A stretch of 64,000 bases of DNA from Tieghemostelium lacteum (taxonomy: Eukaryota > Evosea > Eumycetozoa > Dictyosteliales > Raperosteliaceae), in assembly GCA_001606155.1 (NCBI GenBank), contig LODT01000004.1:558001-622000 (forward strand). Reading direction: 5' to 3'. How positions within the stretch are numbered: the stretch's first letter is position 1; the number at the start of each line of letters is the position of its first letter. A program made the position numbers and the translations under genes. Below the pieces are notes generated by a model. That model was not told the DNA's origin. It searched no databases and saw nothing but the letters and a program-made list of their open reading frames with translations. Below, one piece after another: positions 1-10,140 of this stretch.

Positions 1-264
1 AAATATTAAAAAAAATATTCGTGCATATTCATGAATCTGAATAATGAATCAAAAATGAATAAATCGATTATCCGGAGCTTTAGATTTCCAGCTTTTATTA
101 ATCAAGTTCTAATCTTATTATAAAAAGAGGGTTTCATTAGATACAAATACATAATGTACTTTGGAATAATAGAATGGAACCTTGAAGATTCATTGATACC
201 ACAAGACTTATGATTACAAAGATTGTAGTGGAAAATTTTTAATCATTGGACAATTTCATGGTTC

Positions 265-430
265 AGTTGTTAGGCCTATTGGTATTTTTTTGTTAAAGGC
301 GTACCATTTGATACCCTTGTGCCCAGATCCTAACAAGTAGGAGGTGGATCTAAGTTTATTTATTTACATTGAGTAGGTCCATGAAATGGTCAGTTATTTG
401 AATTTGAATTAGTTGTTAGGCCTATTGGTA
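265..430. repeat. 20-bp direct repeat pair
   Basis: An identical 20-base stretch containing TTGTTAGGCCTATTGG occurs at 265-284 and again at 411-430, in the same orientation, about 146 bp apart. Both copies lie in non-coding AT-rich DNA left of a decayed coding remnant. The function is unknown; it may be a local duplication footprint. Confidence 0.6.
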
Positions 431-519
431 GTGGTAATCTAATGTCAATGAAGCAATGTTTTTTTTATATGGTTTCATTGTTAAACAAATTAGACATAAT
501 AAACTTGGTGAGCATGTTC

Positions 520-835
520 AACTCTCAAGATAAAAAGAATCTTACAAAAGCACAGATTCCGTATATTTTCAAGAAATTCAAGATTTAGTATGTGATGGAC
601 AAGGAGAATATGAAAGTTGGTATTAATAGATATGGAAATTGTATCCAGGAATTTTTCAAGGTTCAGACGGTGGCTTCTTGAAATATTACAGAGAAATTTA
701 AAAAGGATGGAACTGGTAAAGGTCAGGCAATGTAATTTATTAATACTGAGAATGAATCAAATCTAGATTTGGTAGTATACTACCAGATTGTTCAGAAGCC
801 GAGAGAAAAGAAAACTAGTTTTCTTAGGGGCATTC
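520..835 (+). pseudogene. Decayed coding remnant, origin unknown
   Basis: One forward frame carries protein-like sequence with host-like codon use (for example YVMDKENMKVGINRYG and ENESNLDLVVYYQIVQKP) but is interrupted and has no usable start. The remaining 1-982 shows no intact gene. I do not recognise the family. It could be an old host gene or a mobile-element remnant; nothing seen decides between them. Confidence 0.35.
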
Positions 836-982
836 AAAGAGTGGGTTAGTAGAGGCTCCATCAACAGCATTCCTTCAGAGTTCCAATCGAAATGGCAATT
901 AATTGCTTTGAATCTAATTATTTCTTTTTACAAATTTTATAATTAAATTATTTTTAATTTTTTTTTTTATTTTTCATAAAAA

Positions 983-1237
983 ATGAATCAAGCACAAGTT
1001 GATCATGAAGTTGAATTATTAAAGAAATATATTAAACAATTGGGTAGTAAGAATAGTAATGGCCAATGGTCAGTAAAATATGGTGTATTATTTAATGATG
1101 ATGAAGTTGGAAATGTATTTGAAGCTTTAATGGGTACACTCAAATCAGCCAAACGTAAGAAGATCATTCAATATGAAGGTGAATTACTATTACAACGTGT
1201 ACATGATAATGTTGATATTATTTTATTACAAGAATAA
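983..1237 (+). CDS. Costars family protein (ABRACL-like)
   Basis: This is a small single-exon protein of 84 residues, the usual length for the Costars family. It matches the family along its whole length: VDHEVELL near the N-terminus, LGSKNSNGQWSVKYGVLFND in the middle, then FEALMGTLKSAKRKKI and the C-terminal GELLLQRVHDNVDIILLQE. In Dictyostelium and animals, Costars/ABRACL proteins are related to the actin-binding domain of STARS and affect cell motility; they are cytosolic. A T-rich stretch and an A-rich AAAA-ATG context precede the start, as is normal for dictyostelid genes. The product assignment is secure; the motility role is inferred from the family. Confidence 0.93.
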   Translation: MNQAQVDHEVELLKKYIKQLGSKNSNGQWSVKYGVLFNDDEVGNVFEALMGTLKSAKRKKIIQYEGELLLQRVHDNVDIILLQE

Positions 1238-1579
1238 GACAATCACATCTACTCATATCAAAAGTAAACTCTCCCTCTCATCCAATTGAAAATTTACAAA
1301 ACAAAAAAAACATAAAAAGTTGATATCCAATCAAAATATATATATATATATTTGTAATAATAATAAAAACCGGTCGATTTCAAATTCCAATTTTATCTTT
1401 TATTATGCAATTGGTATTCCGTAACCAAAAAAAGAAATAGAATGTTTCTTTTGATTATGGAAAGGATTTGAAAAATATAAAGAAATTTATTTTTTTTATT
1501 TTAAAAATCTCTTTTTTTGATTTTTTTTTTTTTATTTATTTTAAAACTTTTTTATATATATCTTAAATCTTTATATAAA
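1238..1579. other. AT-rich intergenic DNA
   Basis: This stretch holds homopolymer A/T runs and an (AT)n tract near 1340-1352. It presumably contains the 3' flank of the Costars gene and the promoter of the next gene. No further gene or structured element was recognised. Confidence 0.6.
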
Positions 1580-2388
1580 ATGTCATTTTTCTCCAATATA
1601 CCAAATATTGTAGATGACGATTGTGAAGGTGGTGTTTGAGCCCGTCCAACCAATGTTGGTGCCAAAACATCAATAAATACAATTGATGAAGACGAAAACT
1701 CTTCACTATTGATATCTAATGATGCTAGTGCTAACATTCAAGGAAACTCTCTTCAATCCTCCTCCAATGAAGAAAGTTCCAAAAAGCCCCTTTTAATCTC
1801 CATTTTTACAATTTTACTTTCCATCCCAGCTCTAGTAGGATCTTGGTATGTGTTATTTAGTAACTATATACATCTATTATAGAATACCAAATATTAATGA
1901 TAATGATAATGATTATGATTAGATGTTGGCCAGTTTTACTTACATCAATTTTAGGTATTGCTCTATCCAACGGATCCACATTTATCACATTTGCTCACGC
2001 CATTACATTTGCCATTACACTTGCCATCTTAACCAATTTGGCACAATATCACTACCATAAGTGCCTTGCTAGACCTACTGATAAAGGTCACTGGCATAGA
2101 TTTGGTCCATTTTATTTGGCTGCTGGTTCAGTAATCAGTAGCTTTGATATCCTTCGTCATATTCTTGTGGATAATAAACTATGGACACCTGAAGATCGTA
2201 TTAGTCCTGCTGCATACAGACCAGGTTGTACTGAAGAAAATATCAGATGCCTCTCTGGAATGGGTTGGTTTTCTGTCATTTTCTTAACCTACACTGGTTA
2301 CATTCTTTTAATTGTAGCCACCATTTGGAACACAGGTCTAATACCAAAGATTCAAAAAGCTTGGAGAAAATTACGTCCAAGTAATTAA
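1580..2388 (+). CDS. Multi-pass membrane protein with in-frame TGA; selenoprotein candidate or decaying gene
   Basis: The first exon starts at ATG 1580 (MSFFSNIPNIVDDDCEGGV), meets TGA at 1637-1639, and then stays open in the same frame for about 75 codons, ending in a hydrophobic segment (LLISIFTILLSIPALVGSW). The last exon runs to TAA at 2388 and encodes several membrane segments plus the loop YRPGCTEENIRCLSGMGW. An intron near 1846-1922 joins them. The canonical GTATGT donor at 1846 would create a second TGA at the junction, while a weaker GTTATT donor at 1852 gives an open junction (SWYVCWPV). I do not recognise the family. The TGA may encode selenocysteine (dictyostelids make selenoproteins, including a membrane one), may be a nonsense mutation, or may be an error. 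I saw no convincing SECIS hairpin in the 3' flank. Confidence 0.5.
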
Positions 2389-2852
2389 AACACTGAATCA
2401 AATACATGATTATACAGAGATTAAGAGAAGTTTAATAGTTTAGAAATGTATACTTCAATAATGATATTGTTTTTTTTAAACAAAAATCAAAATTAAGAAT
2501 TGGAGCATCTTAATTTTAGAATTCAAGTTATCTGGATATAGTTATTTTGGAATAATGGCAAAACAAAACAAACTATGAATACTAGTTAGATAATAGAATT
2601 TGATTTTTCACAATTATACAACAAAGATTGTAATGACTTTTATTTGGTTAAACTTTTTCAAGTCCCTTATAAAATGATAAATTTTATTGTATTTTTGTAT
2701 CAAACAATTATAGTAATAATCATCACAGTATACACTTAATATCCTATATTCTCTTTCTCACCTATAATCAAAACTCTTGTTATTATATTCTTTATTATTA
2801 ATAAAACAAATAGTTTTATAATTTAAATATATTGATCTTCATTCTTTTAGGT
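2389..2852. other. AT-rich intergenic DNA
   Basis: This is the 3' flank of the membrane-protein gene, scanned by eye for a SECIS-type hairpin (ATGA, AA loop, GA). Several ATGA words occur, but none sits in a convincing stem. No gene was seen. Confidence 0.5.
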
Positions 2853-3434
2853 GGTGTTAGAGGAATTTTCAAGTTTATTTTTTTCATATTGGGACATTGT
2901 TCAGCTGGTTTCTAACTATTTACCAGAAGCAGTAAGAGATAGAATAACAAATCAAGATGATATGGTGGATTGGAGATCTTGATAAGTTTATGGGTGCTTT
3001 GATTAGAGGTGACTTTGAAACCTGTCCTCATCTAGATCAAATTTTAAAGAATTTAGCAGATGAGATTATAATGATGGATTGTAAATTTAATCTCACTAAT
3101 ACGGTTGGTCAATTTATGGAACAGAATCAACATAATATAACTGTGTGATGATATGTTCTTCGATGGTGAATGGGATCAGAATAATGAAGCAATTTCCCAA
3201 TATGAGCAATTATGTAAAAGTATCAAATTAATCAATGGTCTTTTAGATAAAGCTGAACATTCAACAACCTCAGCACAGATTCAGTTTTTACTGGTAAATG
3301 ATTTTGGAAGATTAATGGAACAATTTATTACTTCTCTTCTTTGGCTTTTAAATTTACTAGGGAATGATTATAGCTATTATGATTACCAACTGATAATTAT
3401 CATGATGATGGTGGTGATAATGAGATGGAAATAG
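2853..3434 (+). pseudogene. Decayed gene of unknown family
   Basis: After a splice-acceptor-like CTTTTAG, a frame reads VVLEEFSSLFFSYWDIVQLV and onward to DDMVDWRS, then stops. The reading continues in another frame as DLDKFMGALIRGDFETCP to VGQFMEQNQHNITV and stops. Just beyond, a further open stretch begins MFFDGEWDQNNEAISQYEQ. The pieces are protein-like and consecutive but lie in different frames, so this looks like a broken gene with at least two disruptions. An alternative is a multi-exon gene with introns I cannot place. I do not recognise the family. Confidence 0.4.
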
Positions 3435-3706
3435 AATGAACCCACTTTGTAATATTAAAAAAATCAAATTAATCAAAAAAAAAAAGAACTTAAATGTGAG
3501 TTATTGAATTGTAATTGATCATTACTACTTTAAGAAGTTGAAAATTAATTTTTATCAACGTTAACAATGGCTTAAAGATTAGATCATTAGGTTCATAACT
3601 ATCTAAACACGAATTTAAAAATAACAATAAATAAAATAAAGAGTTTGTTTTTAATAACCTCCTTTTTTTTAAAATGTTTTTTTTATTTTTCTATTTGTTT
3701 AACGAA

Positions 3707-4705
3707 ATGAGTAACAATAATGATGGTTCATATGAATTAATGTTACCACCATCTGATGGTATATCTAGTTTAAATTTTTGTGTAAATAGTAATTTACTAT
3801 TGGTTACATCATGGGATACTACGGTTAGATGTTATGATGTCAGTAGTAATGTACAGAAATGGGAATATTCACACGAGTCCTCTGCGATATTGGATGGTGT
3901 CATTCCTGAAAAGAATAGAGTTTATTCATCGGATATACACGGAAAGATAAAGTCATATGATGTGACATCACAGACAGTAAGAGAAATTGGAGCACATGAA
4001 GATGGTGTTAAGGCACTAGTTTACAATCCTACAACACAGGGACTGTATTCAGGTAGTTGGGATGGGTTCCTCAAGACATGGGACACTAGAACACCATCAT
4101 CAGAAGTTGCCAAATATAATCTATCCTCTAAAATCTTTACAATGGATGGTCTAAAGAATGGTGATTATCATCTGGTGGTTGGAACCGCAGATAAATATGT
4201 AACTATATATGATAGTCGTGCTATGGAAGTACCTCTACAAAAGAGAGAATCTTCTATAAAATATCAAACTAGATGTATTAGAACTTATATAGATGGTAAA
4301 GGATATGCATTGGCTTCTGTAGAAGGTAGAATTGCAATGGAGTATTTTGACACCTCTGCAGAGAGTCAAGCAAAGAAATATGCATTCAAATGTCACAGAG
4401 TCGTTGAAAATGGAATTGATACGGTTTACCCTGTAAACTCTATTGCTTTCCATCCGGTATTTGGAACCTTTGCAACTGGAGGTTGTGATGGTAATGTCTT
4501 TTTCTGGGATGGTGCAAACCGTAAGAGACTATACCATCTCAAACGTTTCCCAACCTCAATCTCTTCAATGTCTTTTAATTCTGATGGTAATCTCTTAGCA
4601 GTTGCCTCTTCATATACCTACGAAGAAGGTGAAAAAGATCACCCACCCGATCAAATATTTATTCACAATATTAATGAAAGTAAAATTAAACCATTTACTA
4701 AATAA
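3707..4705 (+). CDS. bub3: Mitotic checkpoint protein BUB3
   Basis: A WD40 beta-propeller of about 332 residues, starting at the second in-frame ATG (3707, MSNNNDGSYEL). An upstream ATG at 3674 would add 11 Phe/Leu-rich residues and is less likely. BUB3 hallmarks are clear: LLVTSWDTTVRCYDV in the first blade, GSWDGFLKTWDTR, and the C-terminal signature VNSIAFHPVFGTFATGGCDG followed by RLYHLKRFPTSISSMSF and SYTYEEGEKDHPPDQIFI. BUB3 works with BUB1 and MAD3/BUBR1 at kinetochores in the spindle checkpoint. RAE1, a close WD40 relative, is excluded by the YEEGEKDHPPDQIFI tail. The gene is single-exon and ends in TAA. Confidence 0.93.
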   Translation: MSNNNDGSYELMLPPSDGISSLNFCVNSNLLLVTSWDTTVRCYDVSSNVQKWEYSHESSAILDGVIPEKNRVYSSDIHGKIKSYDVTSQTVREIGAHEDGVKALVYNPTTQGLYSGSWDGFLKTWDTRTPSSEVAKYNLSSKIFTMDGLKNGDYHLVVGTADKYVTIYDSRAMEVPLQKRESSIKYQTRCIRTYIDGKGYALASVEGRIAMEYFDTSAESQAKKYAFKCHRVVENGIDTVYPVNSIAFHPVFGTFATGGCDGNVFFWDGANRKRLYHLKRFPTSISSMSFNSDGNLLAVASSYTYEEGEKDHPPDQIFIHNINESKIKPFTK

Positions 4706-4846
4706 GTATCAAAAATAAAAATCAAAATGTAAATATTTATACAAACACACACATACAATAATTATAATAAGTTTTTTATATATTTAATCTATATATATTT
4801 CCTTTTATTTTAATTTGAAAAATATGTAGAAGATATATTTTTCAAT

Positions 4847-6079
4847 TTATTTAATTAAACCATTGGTAATGGTAGCTGCGAAACATGGACCAGCAGAAGT
4901 CATCCATTCATCACCATTATAAGTAGCAATTTTATTATCATTAGTCTTGTTTAATAATGATACTGCATCTAAAGTTTCCTTTTTCAAAACTTTATCAAAG
5001 TCACCTGGATATTTATTACAGACAACTCTTTCACCAATTTTTGCATCTTGTGGTGGTTCAATAAATTCAACTTTAGTGTGATCATCATTACTTGCACATA
5101 AGACCATACCTTCTGATCTTACACTCTTTAAATTAGATGCCTTCAAATTACAAAGTACTAAAACTCTACGATTCTATATATATATTAATAAAATATTAAT
5201 ATTTTGTACAAAAACATTATAAATTTGAAATGATTAGACTTACAATCATTTGATCTAATGGAACAAATTTAACTAAACCACTGACAATTTGTCTTGGTTT
5301 TTCTTCTCCTAGATCAATGTTTTCAACATAGAGACTGTCGGCATTTTCGTGTTTCTTACAATCAACAATTTTACCAACTCTAATTTCAAATCTAGAGACA
5401 TCTTCTTTTTTTGGTTCTTCTTTTTGTGTTGCTGCTGGTTTTCTTTGTTGTTTTTCTTTTGGTGGTTGTGTTTGTTTATCAGTAGTGGTGGTGGTGGTAT
5501 CTTTTTTACCAGCATCTTTACCAGCATCAGTTGCAGATGGTTTTGGAGTTTCTTTCTTTGGTTCAGGTGGTGGTGGAGTTTGGTTAATTGGAACCAATGC
5601 AAGAACTTGTTTAGAGTAATTGTTTTGAATGAAATTGAACCATCTAGTGATATTACAGAAAACATATCTTTCCTTATCATTCAATTTTGACATCCAACTG
5701 TGCAATAAAGCGTAAAATATCAAATCTAATGATGTCAATTGTTCGCCAAATACAAATGTCTTTATCAACAAATCCTTATTGAATTTGTGTAATTGTGCAT
5801 CTTTTCTATTAGCTTGTGATTCTTGAGTAAATGTATCTGAAATTTCATCTAACATTTTTAAAATGGTTTCAATCTATATCAATCATAATATATTAGATCT
5901 CAATTTCTTCAATTATTTATCAGTTTATATCATCTTCTACCTACACCTTTAGTATCAGTTGGTAATAATTTCTTTACATGTTCATTTTCAATGAGTTTTG
6001 ATAATTTATCAGTAGATGGAGCACTACCAGTGACTTCAACATTTTTTGATAATAAATTCCAAAAGATATTAATATCCAT
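4847..6079 (-). CDS. AIMP1/EMAPII/Arc1p-type tRNA-binding protein
   Basis: Three exons on the minus strand: 6079-5945, 5873-5244 and 5173-4847, with introns GTAG..TAG and GTAAGT..TAG; the protein is about 362 residues. The N-terminal ~130 residues look like a GST-C-type helical domain, followed by a Pro/Lys/Thr-rich linker (PPPPEPKKETPKP). The C-terminal ~170 residues form an OB-fold tRNA-binding domain: RFEIRVGKIVDCKKHENADS, YVENIDLGEEKPRQIVSGLV, NLKASNLKSVRSEGMVLCAS. This order matches AIMP1/p43 of the multi-aminoacyl-tRNA-synthetase complex and yeast Arc1p. It likely delivers tRNA to synthetases in the cytosol. A C-terminal domain of methionyl- or tyrosyl-tRNA synthetase is less likely because no catalytic core is present. 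The start lies about 174 bp from the divergent gene at 6254. Confidence 0.88.
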
Positions 6080-6253
6080 TTTTGAAAAAAGATGAGTGTG
6101 TGAACTAAATAAAAAAAAAAAACAATAAAAATGAATTTTAAAAAAAAAAAATACAAATTATTTTTGATAAATTTACCGAAAACGAGTCGAGATTTCTTAA
6201 ATTTTGTATAAACACCACTCAAACCTCACACAGATAGTTAAACATAATTCAAT

Positions 6254-7264
6254 ATGATTAAAATAGAAAATGGAGTAAAAGCAGATGAGGAAAAGACTCT
6301 AAGTGATATACTATTAAATCAAAGAAAATCAAAAAAACAATGTCTAGATAAAGTCGATTATCTTACATTGAATAATAATCAGATTGTATCTATAAAAGAA
6401 ACTTTATCACAAACTGATAAGTTAATTGAATCTATAGTTAAAAATAAGAAGAATAGTAGTAAAGTTGAGTTGATAATTAACCATTTCACAGACATTTCAA
6501 ATAAGGAACAAATAATTGCATTTATAAAAGAAAATCAAAAGAAAAAGTCAATGTATCAGTTACTGAAAGAAATTCAAGTTATGATTAAAGAGAGCGATAG
6601 AGAGGCTGTTTTGGAACAGGTTTCAAATTCACTGTTACTCATTCAACAGTTGTCTAGGGTATTGGTTAATAGTGAATGTTGGCTGGAATTTGGATTGGTA
6701 ATGATGTTAAGTCATTCAGTGTCTTCGTATACTTTGGGTGAGGATTTGGTTGATTTGGTTATAAAGAAATCTCAATATGAAATGGTACCAGTTCTATTGG
6801 AATATCTCACTGAAATCAGTCCAGAATACATTATTAAACTATTAGATTTCACATTACAAAGTACACACTATAAAGAATCACCATCACTACCAATGTTACT
6901 AAATCTTCAAGTTAACCAATCATTTATTGGATCCAGTATGAAAACATTACTCACCGATGACAATTCAGTTAAATTACTAGAATTTCTTTGGAGTCAATTA
7001 GAACTTTTTGTAGATATAAATAACACTAAAAATATATTAGATCCTAACCAAATAGTGGATTGGATATCAGTATTATTGAATTCAAAATATAAACATCTCA
7101 AAGATCAAACTGACATTCTCAATCAATGTGAAAAACATCTAGCCACCCTACGTTCCATTTACCAAAACTGTTTTATACTAGAATCCTTAATTGACTATTT
7201 AAAAACTAAACAAAAACAATCTGAAGGTGATACCAACTATAGTATCAGTATTTATACCTTCTAA
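6254..7264 (+). CDS. Helical protein of unknown function, possibly NOL11/UTP8-like
   Basis: A single-exon protein of 336 residues, rich in Leu, Ile and Lys and predicted from sequence to be almost entirely helical. I see no catalytic motif, signal peptide or membrane segment. The block near residues 220-280 (LLEFLWSQLELF, then QIVDWISVLLNSKYKHL) is reminiscent of the C-terminus of NOL11/UTP8-type nucleolar factors in ribosomal RNA transcription and processing. The resemblance is from memory and weak. The start at 6254 follows TCAATATG and is divergent to the AIMP1-like gene, so the two may share a promoter. Confidence 0.6.
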   Translation: MIKIENGVKADEEKTLSDILLNQRKSKKQCLDKVDYLTLNNNQIVSIKETLSQTDKLIESIVKNKKNSSKVELIINHFTDISNKEQIIAFIKENQKKKSMYQLLKEIQVMIKESDREAVLEQVSNSLLLIQQLSRVLVNSECWLEFGLVMMLSHSVSSYTLGEDLVDLVIKKSQYEMVPVLLEYLTEISPEYIIKLLDFTLQSTHYKESPSLPMLLNLQVNQSFIGSSMKTLLTDDNSVKLLEFLWSQLELFVDINNTKNILDPNQIVDWISVLLNSKYKHLKDQTDILNQCEKHLATLRSIYQNCFILESLIDYLKTKQKQSEGDTNYSISIYTF

Positions 7265-7345
7265 ATAAAATTTATATTTTTTAATTAAATTAAAAAAAAC
7301 CAAACCTATTATATAGGGTCTGATAATTAAATAAATTATAGAAAG

Positions 7346-8443
7346 ATGGATGAAGAAAATGTGTCTTGTTTCAATTGTAAACGACCCCAATTCGTGTTTG
7401 AATACAGACAACACCTAATTGAGTGCTATCAATCCCTTTTTGAAACAAAAAGATTCCCTCTCAAAGTAATTGGAAACACAGAGTATGAAGAACTCAACAA
7501 AAGAATTTCAGACCTGTTACAACTCAATAAAGTGCTACAAGATAAGATGGATTCTACCAATTCATTTATCTCTCCATATGAGTACATAAAGCAAGAGGAT
7601 GACAATAAAAGAAAGCCTAATGTGCAGGGTTTTGACTCCCCAAATAAAAAGCTAAAGGTGTTATCCCCTCAACAAAATGGAAACAACTACAATAATGACG
7701 ATGAAATCAGTAATTTGGGTAGTTTTAGTAGTTTTAGTAGTAATTTACAAAGAGAAGATGAGCTTCTACGAATGGTTGATAATCAAATCAATGAAGTTGA
7801 AGCCTCATATTGCTTTTTTCATGTTCCTAGATCTTTAATTGGTACTGGTATAGAGTTTGATTTACCTAGTGAAAGACAATTAGCTAACCTTTCAGAGGCT
7901 GAAATTAAAGCTCGAATTAATGAAATCTGTCATGCTACAGAATGTCCCACTGTTACAAAAAATGGATGTAAATTTGAATTGATAATTGGTGGAAAAATAG
8001 TTTCTTTGTGCAAACCTAATCACTTTTGATTGATGAAAGGTGTTGCTATACTAAAGAAGCATTTCAATATTGCCAATAAACGTGATGAGGAAAAGATGTA
8101 TCAACCAACTTCAAATAATATATCTGATGTCAACATTAAGAAGTGCAAAAATTGTCCAAATAGTTCCACTGACCATATCAGAGCAAAACCATCGAATGCA
8201 CCTCCTGTTATAGATTCATATGAGCACTTTTGTAGCTGGAATTGCTTGGTAAGATATGCCAGTTCTACTTCCGCCAAAACATGGAAAGAAAACTTTGATA
8301 ATGAAATAAAAAAGAAATCAAAGTCTAAAGTTGGATCTAAAAAAAATGTAAATGAAGATGAAAACAATGTAGAAGAGGAAGAACAGCCACCCCCTCCACC
8401 AGCAAAAAGTAAAACTAATAAAAGACAGGCAAGAAAGAAATAA
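7346..8443 (+). CDS. Unknown protein(s) with Cys-rich zinc-binding-like segments; two same-frame ORFs
   Basis: One reading frame holds two consecutive open stretches, 7346-8029 (227 residues) and 8033-8443 (137 residues), separated by a TGA. The first begins with a CxxC..H..C pattern (CFNCKRPQFVFEYRQHLIEC), then a coiled-coil-like segment and a basic, nuclear-signal-like stretch (KRKPNVQGFDSPNKKLKV). The second holds CKNCPN followed by HFCSWNC, resembling MYM/FCS-type zinc ribbons, and ends in a Lys-rich tail with a run of five Pro. They may be one gene read through the TGA, one broken gene, or two genes. I do not recognise the family. Codon choice includes more CTC, GAC and CCC than neighbours, so transferred or mobile-element origin is possible. 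Confidence 0.45.
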
Positions 8444-8469
8444 ATGGAATTTACTAATTAAATCCTATT

Positions 8470-8768
8470 ATTATCTCAAATATACACAGATCTGGCAGAG
8501 CATCTTTTCAATAAACATGATGATTACCAAGGTATGATTGGATATCCTATGAATCTTTTGAAAAGTTGGTTAAAATTTCAAATTCAGGGTGTACAACTAA
8601 AAGTGGAGGAAGGTCGGAAATATACAATTTCAACCAACAACTTTTCATATATCTATTTTATATGAGACATTACACAAGGCATATTGTAGTTAAAATGATA
8701 AAAGATATCTATGAAAAACATCATAAAATTTGGTGTACAGTGGGATATATAGTAAATGAATTTTCTTG
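8470..8768 (+). pseudogene. Short coding remnant downstream of the zinc-finger-like locus
   Basis: A frame reads IYTDLAEHLFNKHDDYQGMI, then GYPMNLLKSWLKFQIQGVQL, and stops near 8660. It has no start and no recognisable domain. It probably belongs to the same decayed or mobile unit as the preceding ORFs. The rest of 8444-8857 shows no gene. Confidence 0.3.
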
Positions 8769-8857
8769 AATCAAGACGAAAGAGAAATAGAATACATTTA
8801 GTATCGAGTAGTTTCTAAATTTGTAATTTTATTAACTGGACATGTAAACATAGATAT

Positions 8858-9956
8858 TTATTCAATTTTTAAAAACCAATCTAATCTTGGTTGAATTGAT
8901 GTTTGTTGAATATTAGTTGACATGTGACCTGCATATAGTTTTGTTTTATATTTTGTACCGTTATCGTCTACTACCACTGGTACGGATAGATATCCAGCTG
9001 GAATATCTTGTGTGTCAATAAAAAGCCATTCTGTGGTTTCAATGGTTTTAAAAGTTTGTTTAGATTTAGTGTCACCTAACCATTTAGATTGGTCATCAAA
9101 AACTGTGAATACAGTTATCCAACCTGATAACCAAGTTGGTCCTGATCCACCACCAATGTAATGACATATCTTATTCCACCAACCAACATTTACATTACCT
9201 CCTACAGATTCAATAAATTGAGTTAGTACTGGAATTAACATTACTAACCATTTAGTCATTAACCCATCACCGCTATCAAATTCAGATAATCTCTCAGCTC
9301 TAGTTTTTATAGATTTCCAATCATCTAAAGTGCCCAATAGAGTAACTCTAGGAATACCACAAAACAATCTGAATTTATAGTCAAAGTATTTTTGAAGAGA
9401 TGACATTAGAGCAATACTACCAACAATCTTATCAGTAGGAGTAGTAGTAGAGAAATTAGGAATTACCCAATCCTTTACAGACGCATCTTTAATGGTCTTT
9501 GCAATCTCTGTTGACATTAGTATAGTCAATACATCATAAGGTGCATCTCTCAAACTACCACTACAAGTAACTTCCAATTCTTTCTTTCCTTGAAAGGATA
9601 CAAACTTATCTCTAAGTTTTTCAGCATTTAGATTTACGTATATTGAAAATTGACTTATAATAGCAATCCTGTTACCATTTTAATTTTAAAAATAAATATC
9701 CTACTTTAATATATTTTTTGTAGATGACATACCATATATCATCAGGTTTAATAATTAGATGATGATGTTCATTATATGCTAAAGTTACAGAGTTAACAAA
9801 TGAATTGGTTCCCAATAAATAAGATTTATCTAACCCAGGACTAGATTGTAAAATTTCAGGTGATGATTTTTCTTTTAATAAACCATTAACTGAAAATGGG
9901 GATAGTTTGCTATTATTTATCTCTTTTTCATCATAATTTATTTGAAAAGTAGACAT
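8858..9956 (-). CDS. DUF4419 family protein
   Basis: Two exons, 9956-9733 and 9668-8858, joined through a 64-bp GTATGT..ACAG intron that splits a Trp codon; the protein is 344 residues. Family landmarks are in order: an N-terminal region ending HHHLIIKPDDIW, then (after the junction) IAIISQFSIYVNLNAEKLR, CSGSLRDAPYDVLTILMSTE, WVIPNFSTTTPTDKIVGSI and WWNKICHYIGGGSGPTWLSG. This pattern matches the DUF4419 proteins expanded in amoebae and fungi; their biochemical role is unknown. No signal peptide or membrane segment is visible. A foldback repeat lies 53 bp upstream of the start and might affect its promoter or 5' leader. Confidence 0.85.
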
Positions 9957-10008
9957 TTTAATAAAAAACTTTAAAATTAAAATTAGATTTTGTAAATTAA
10001 AATAGAAG

Positions 10009-10140
10009 ATATTTATTAAAAATGCGACGTTTTTTGAGAAGGTGGCAGTTTTTTTTTTGAAAACTTTTAAAATTATAATAATTACAAAAAAGGAATGCCA
10101 CCTTCTCAAAAAACGTCTCATATGGATATTTAATAAATAT
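10009..10140. repeat. 132-bp foldback (inverted repeat), MITE-like
   Basis: The ends mirror each other: ATATTTATTAAA at 10009-10020 and its complement at 10129-10140. Inside, a perfect 22-bp arm (10026-10047, core GAGAAGGTGGCA) pairs with 10096-10117. The loop is A/T-rich. Such a structure could be a small non-autonomous DNA element, or form a strong hairpin if transcribed. No coding capacity. Confidence 0.75.

Noticed and set aside
2389-2852. Possible SECIS hairpin around the ATGA near 2461
   Set aside because: The T8/A-rich sequence can pair only with several mismatches, and the GA of the core is displaced from the stem. Not convincing by eye.
5349-5690. Open frame of 113 codons opposite the AIMP1-like gene
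   Set aside because: Antisense shadow of the Pro/Lys-rich linker; Phe/Trp/Cys-rich composition of a complement, no domain.
8600-8800. Short ORF at 8566-8769 as a gene
   Set aside because: It starts with a non-ATG codon and lies across a decayed remnant in a different frame; no domain.
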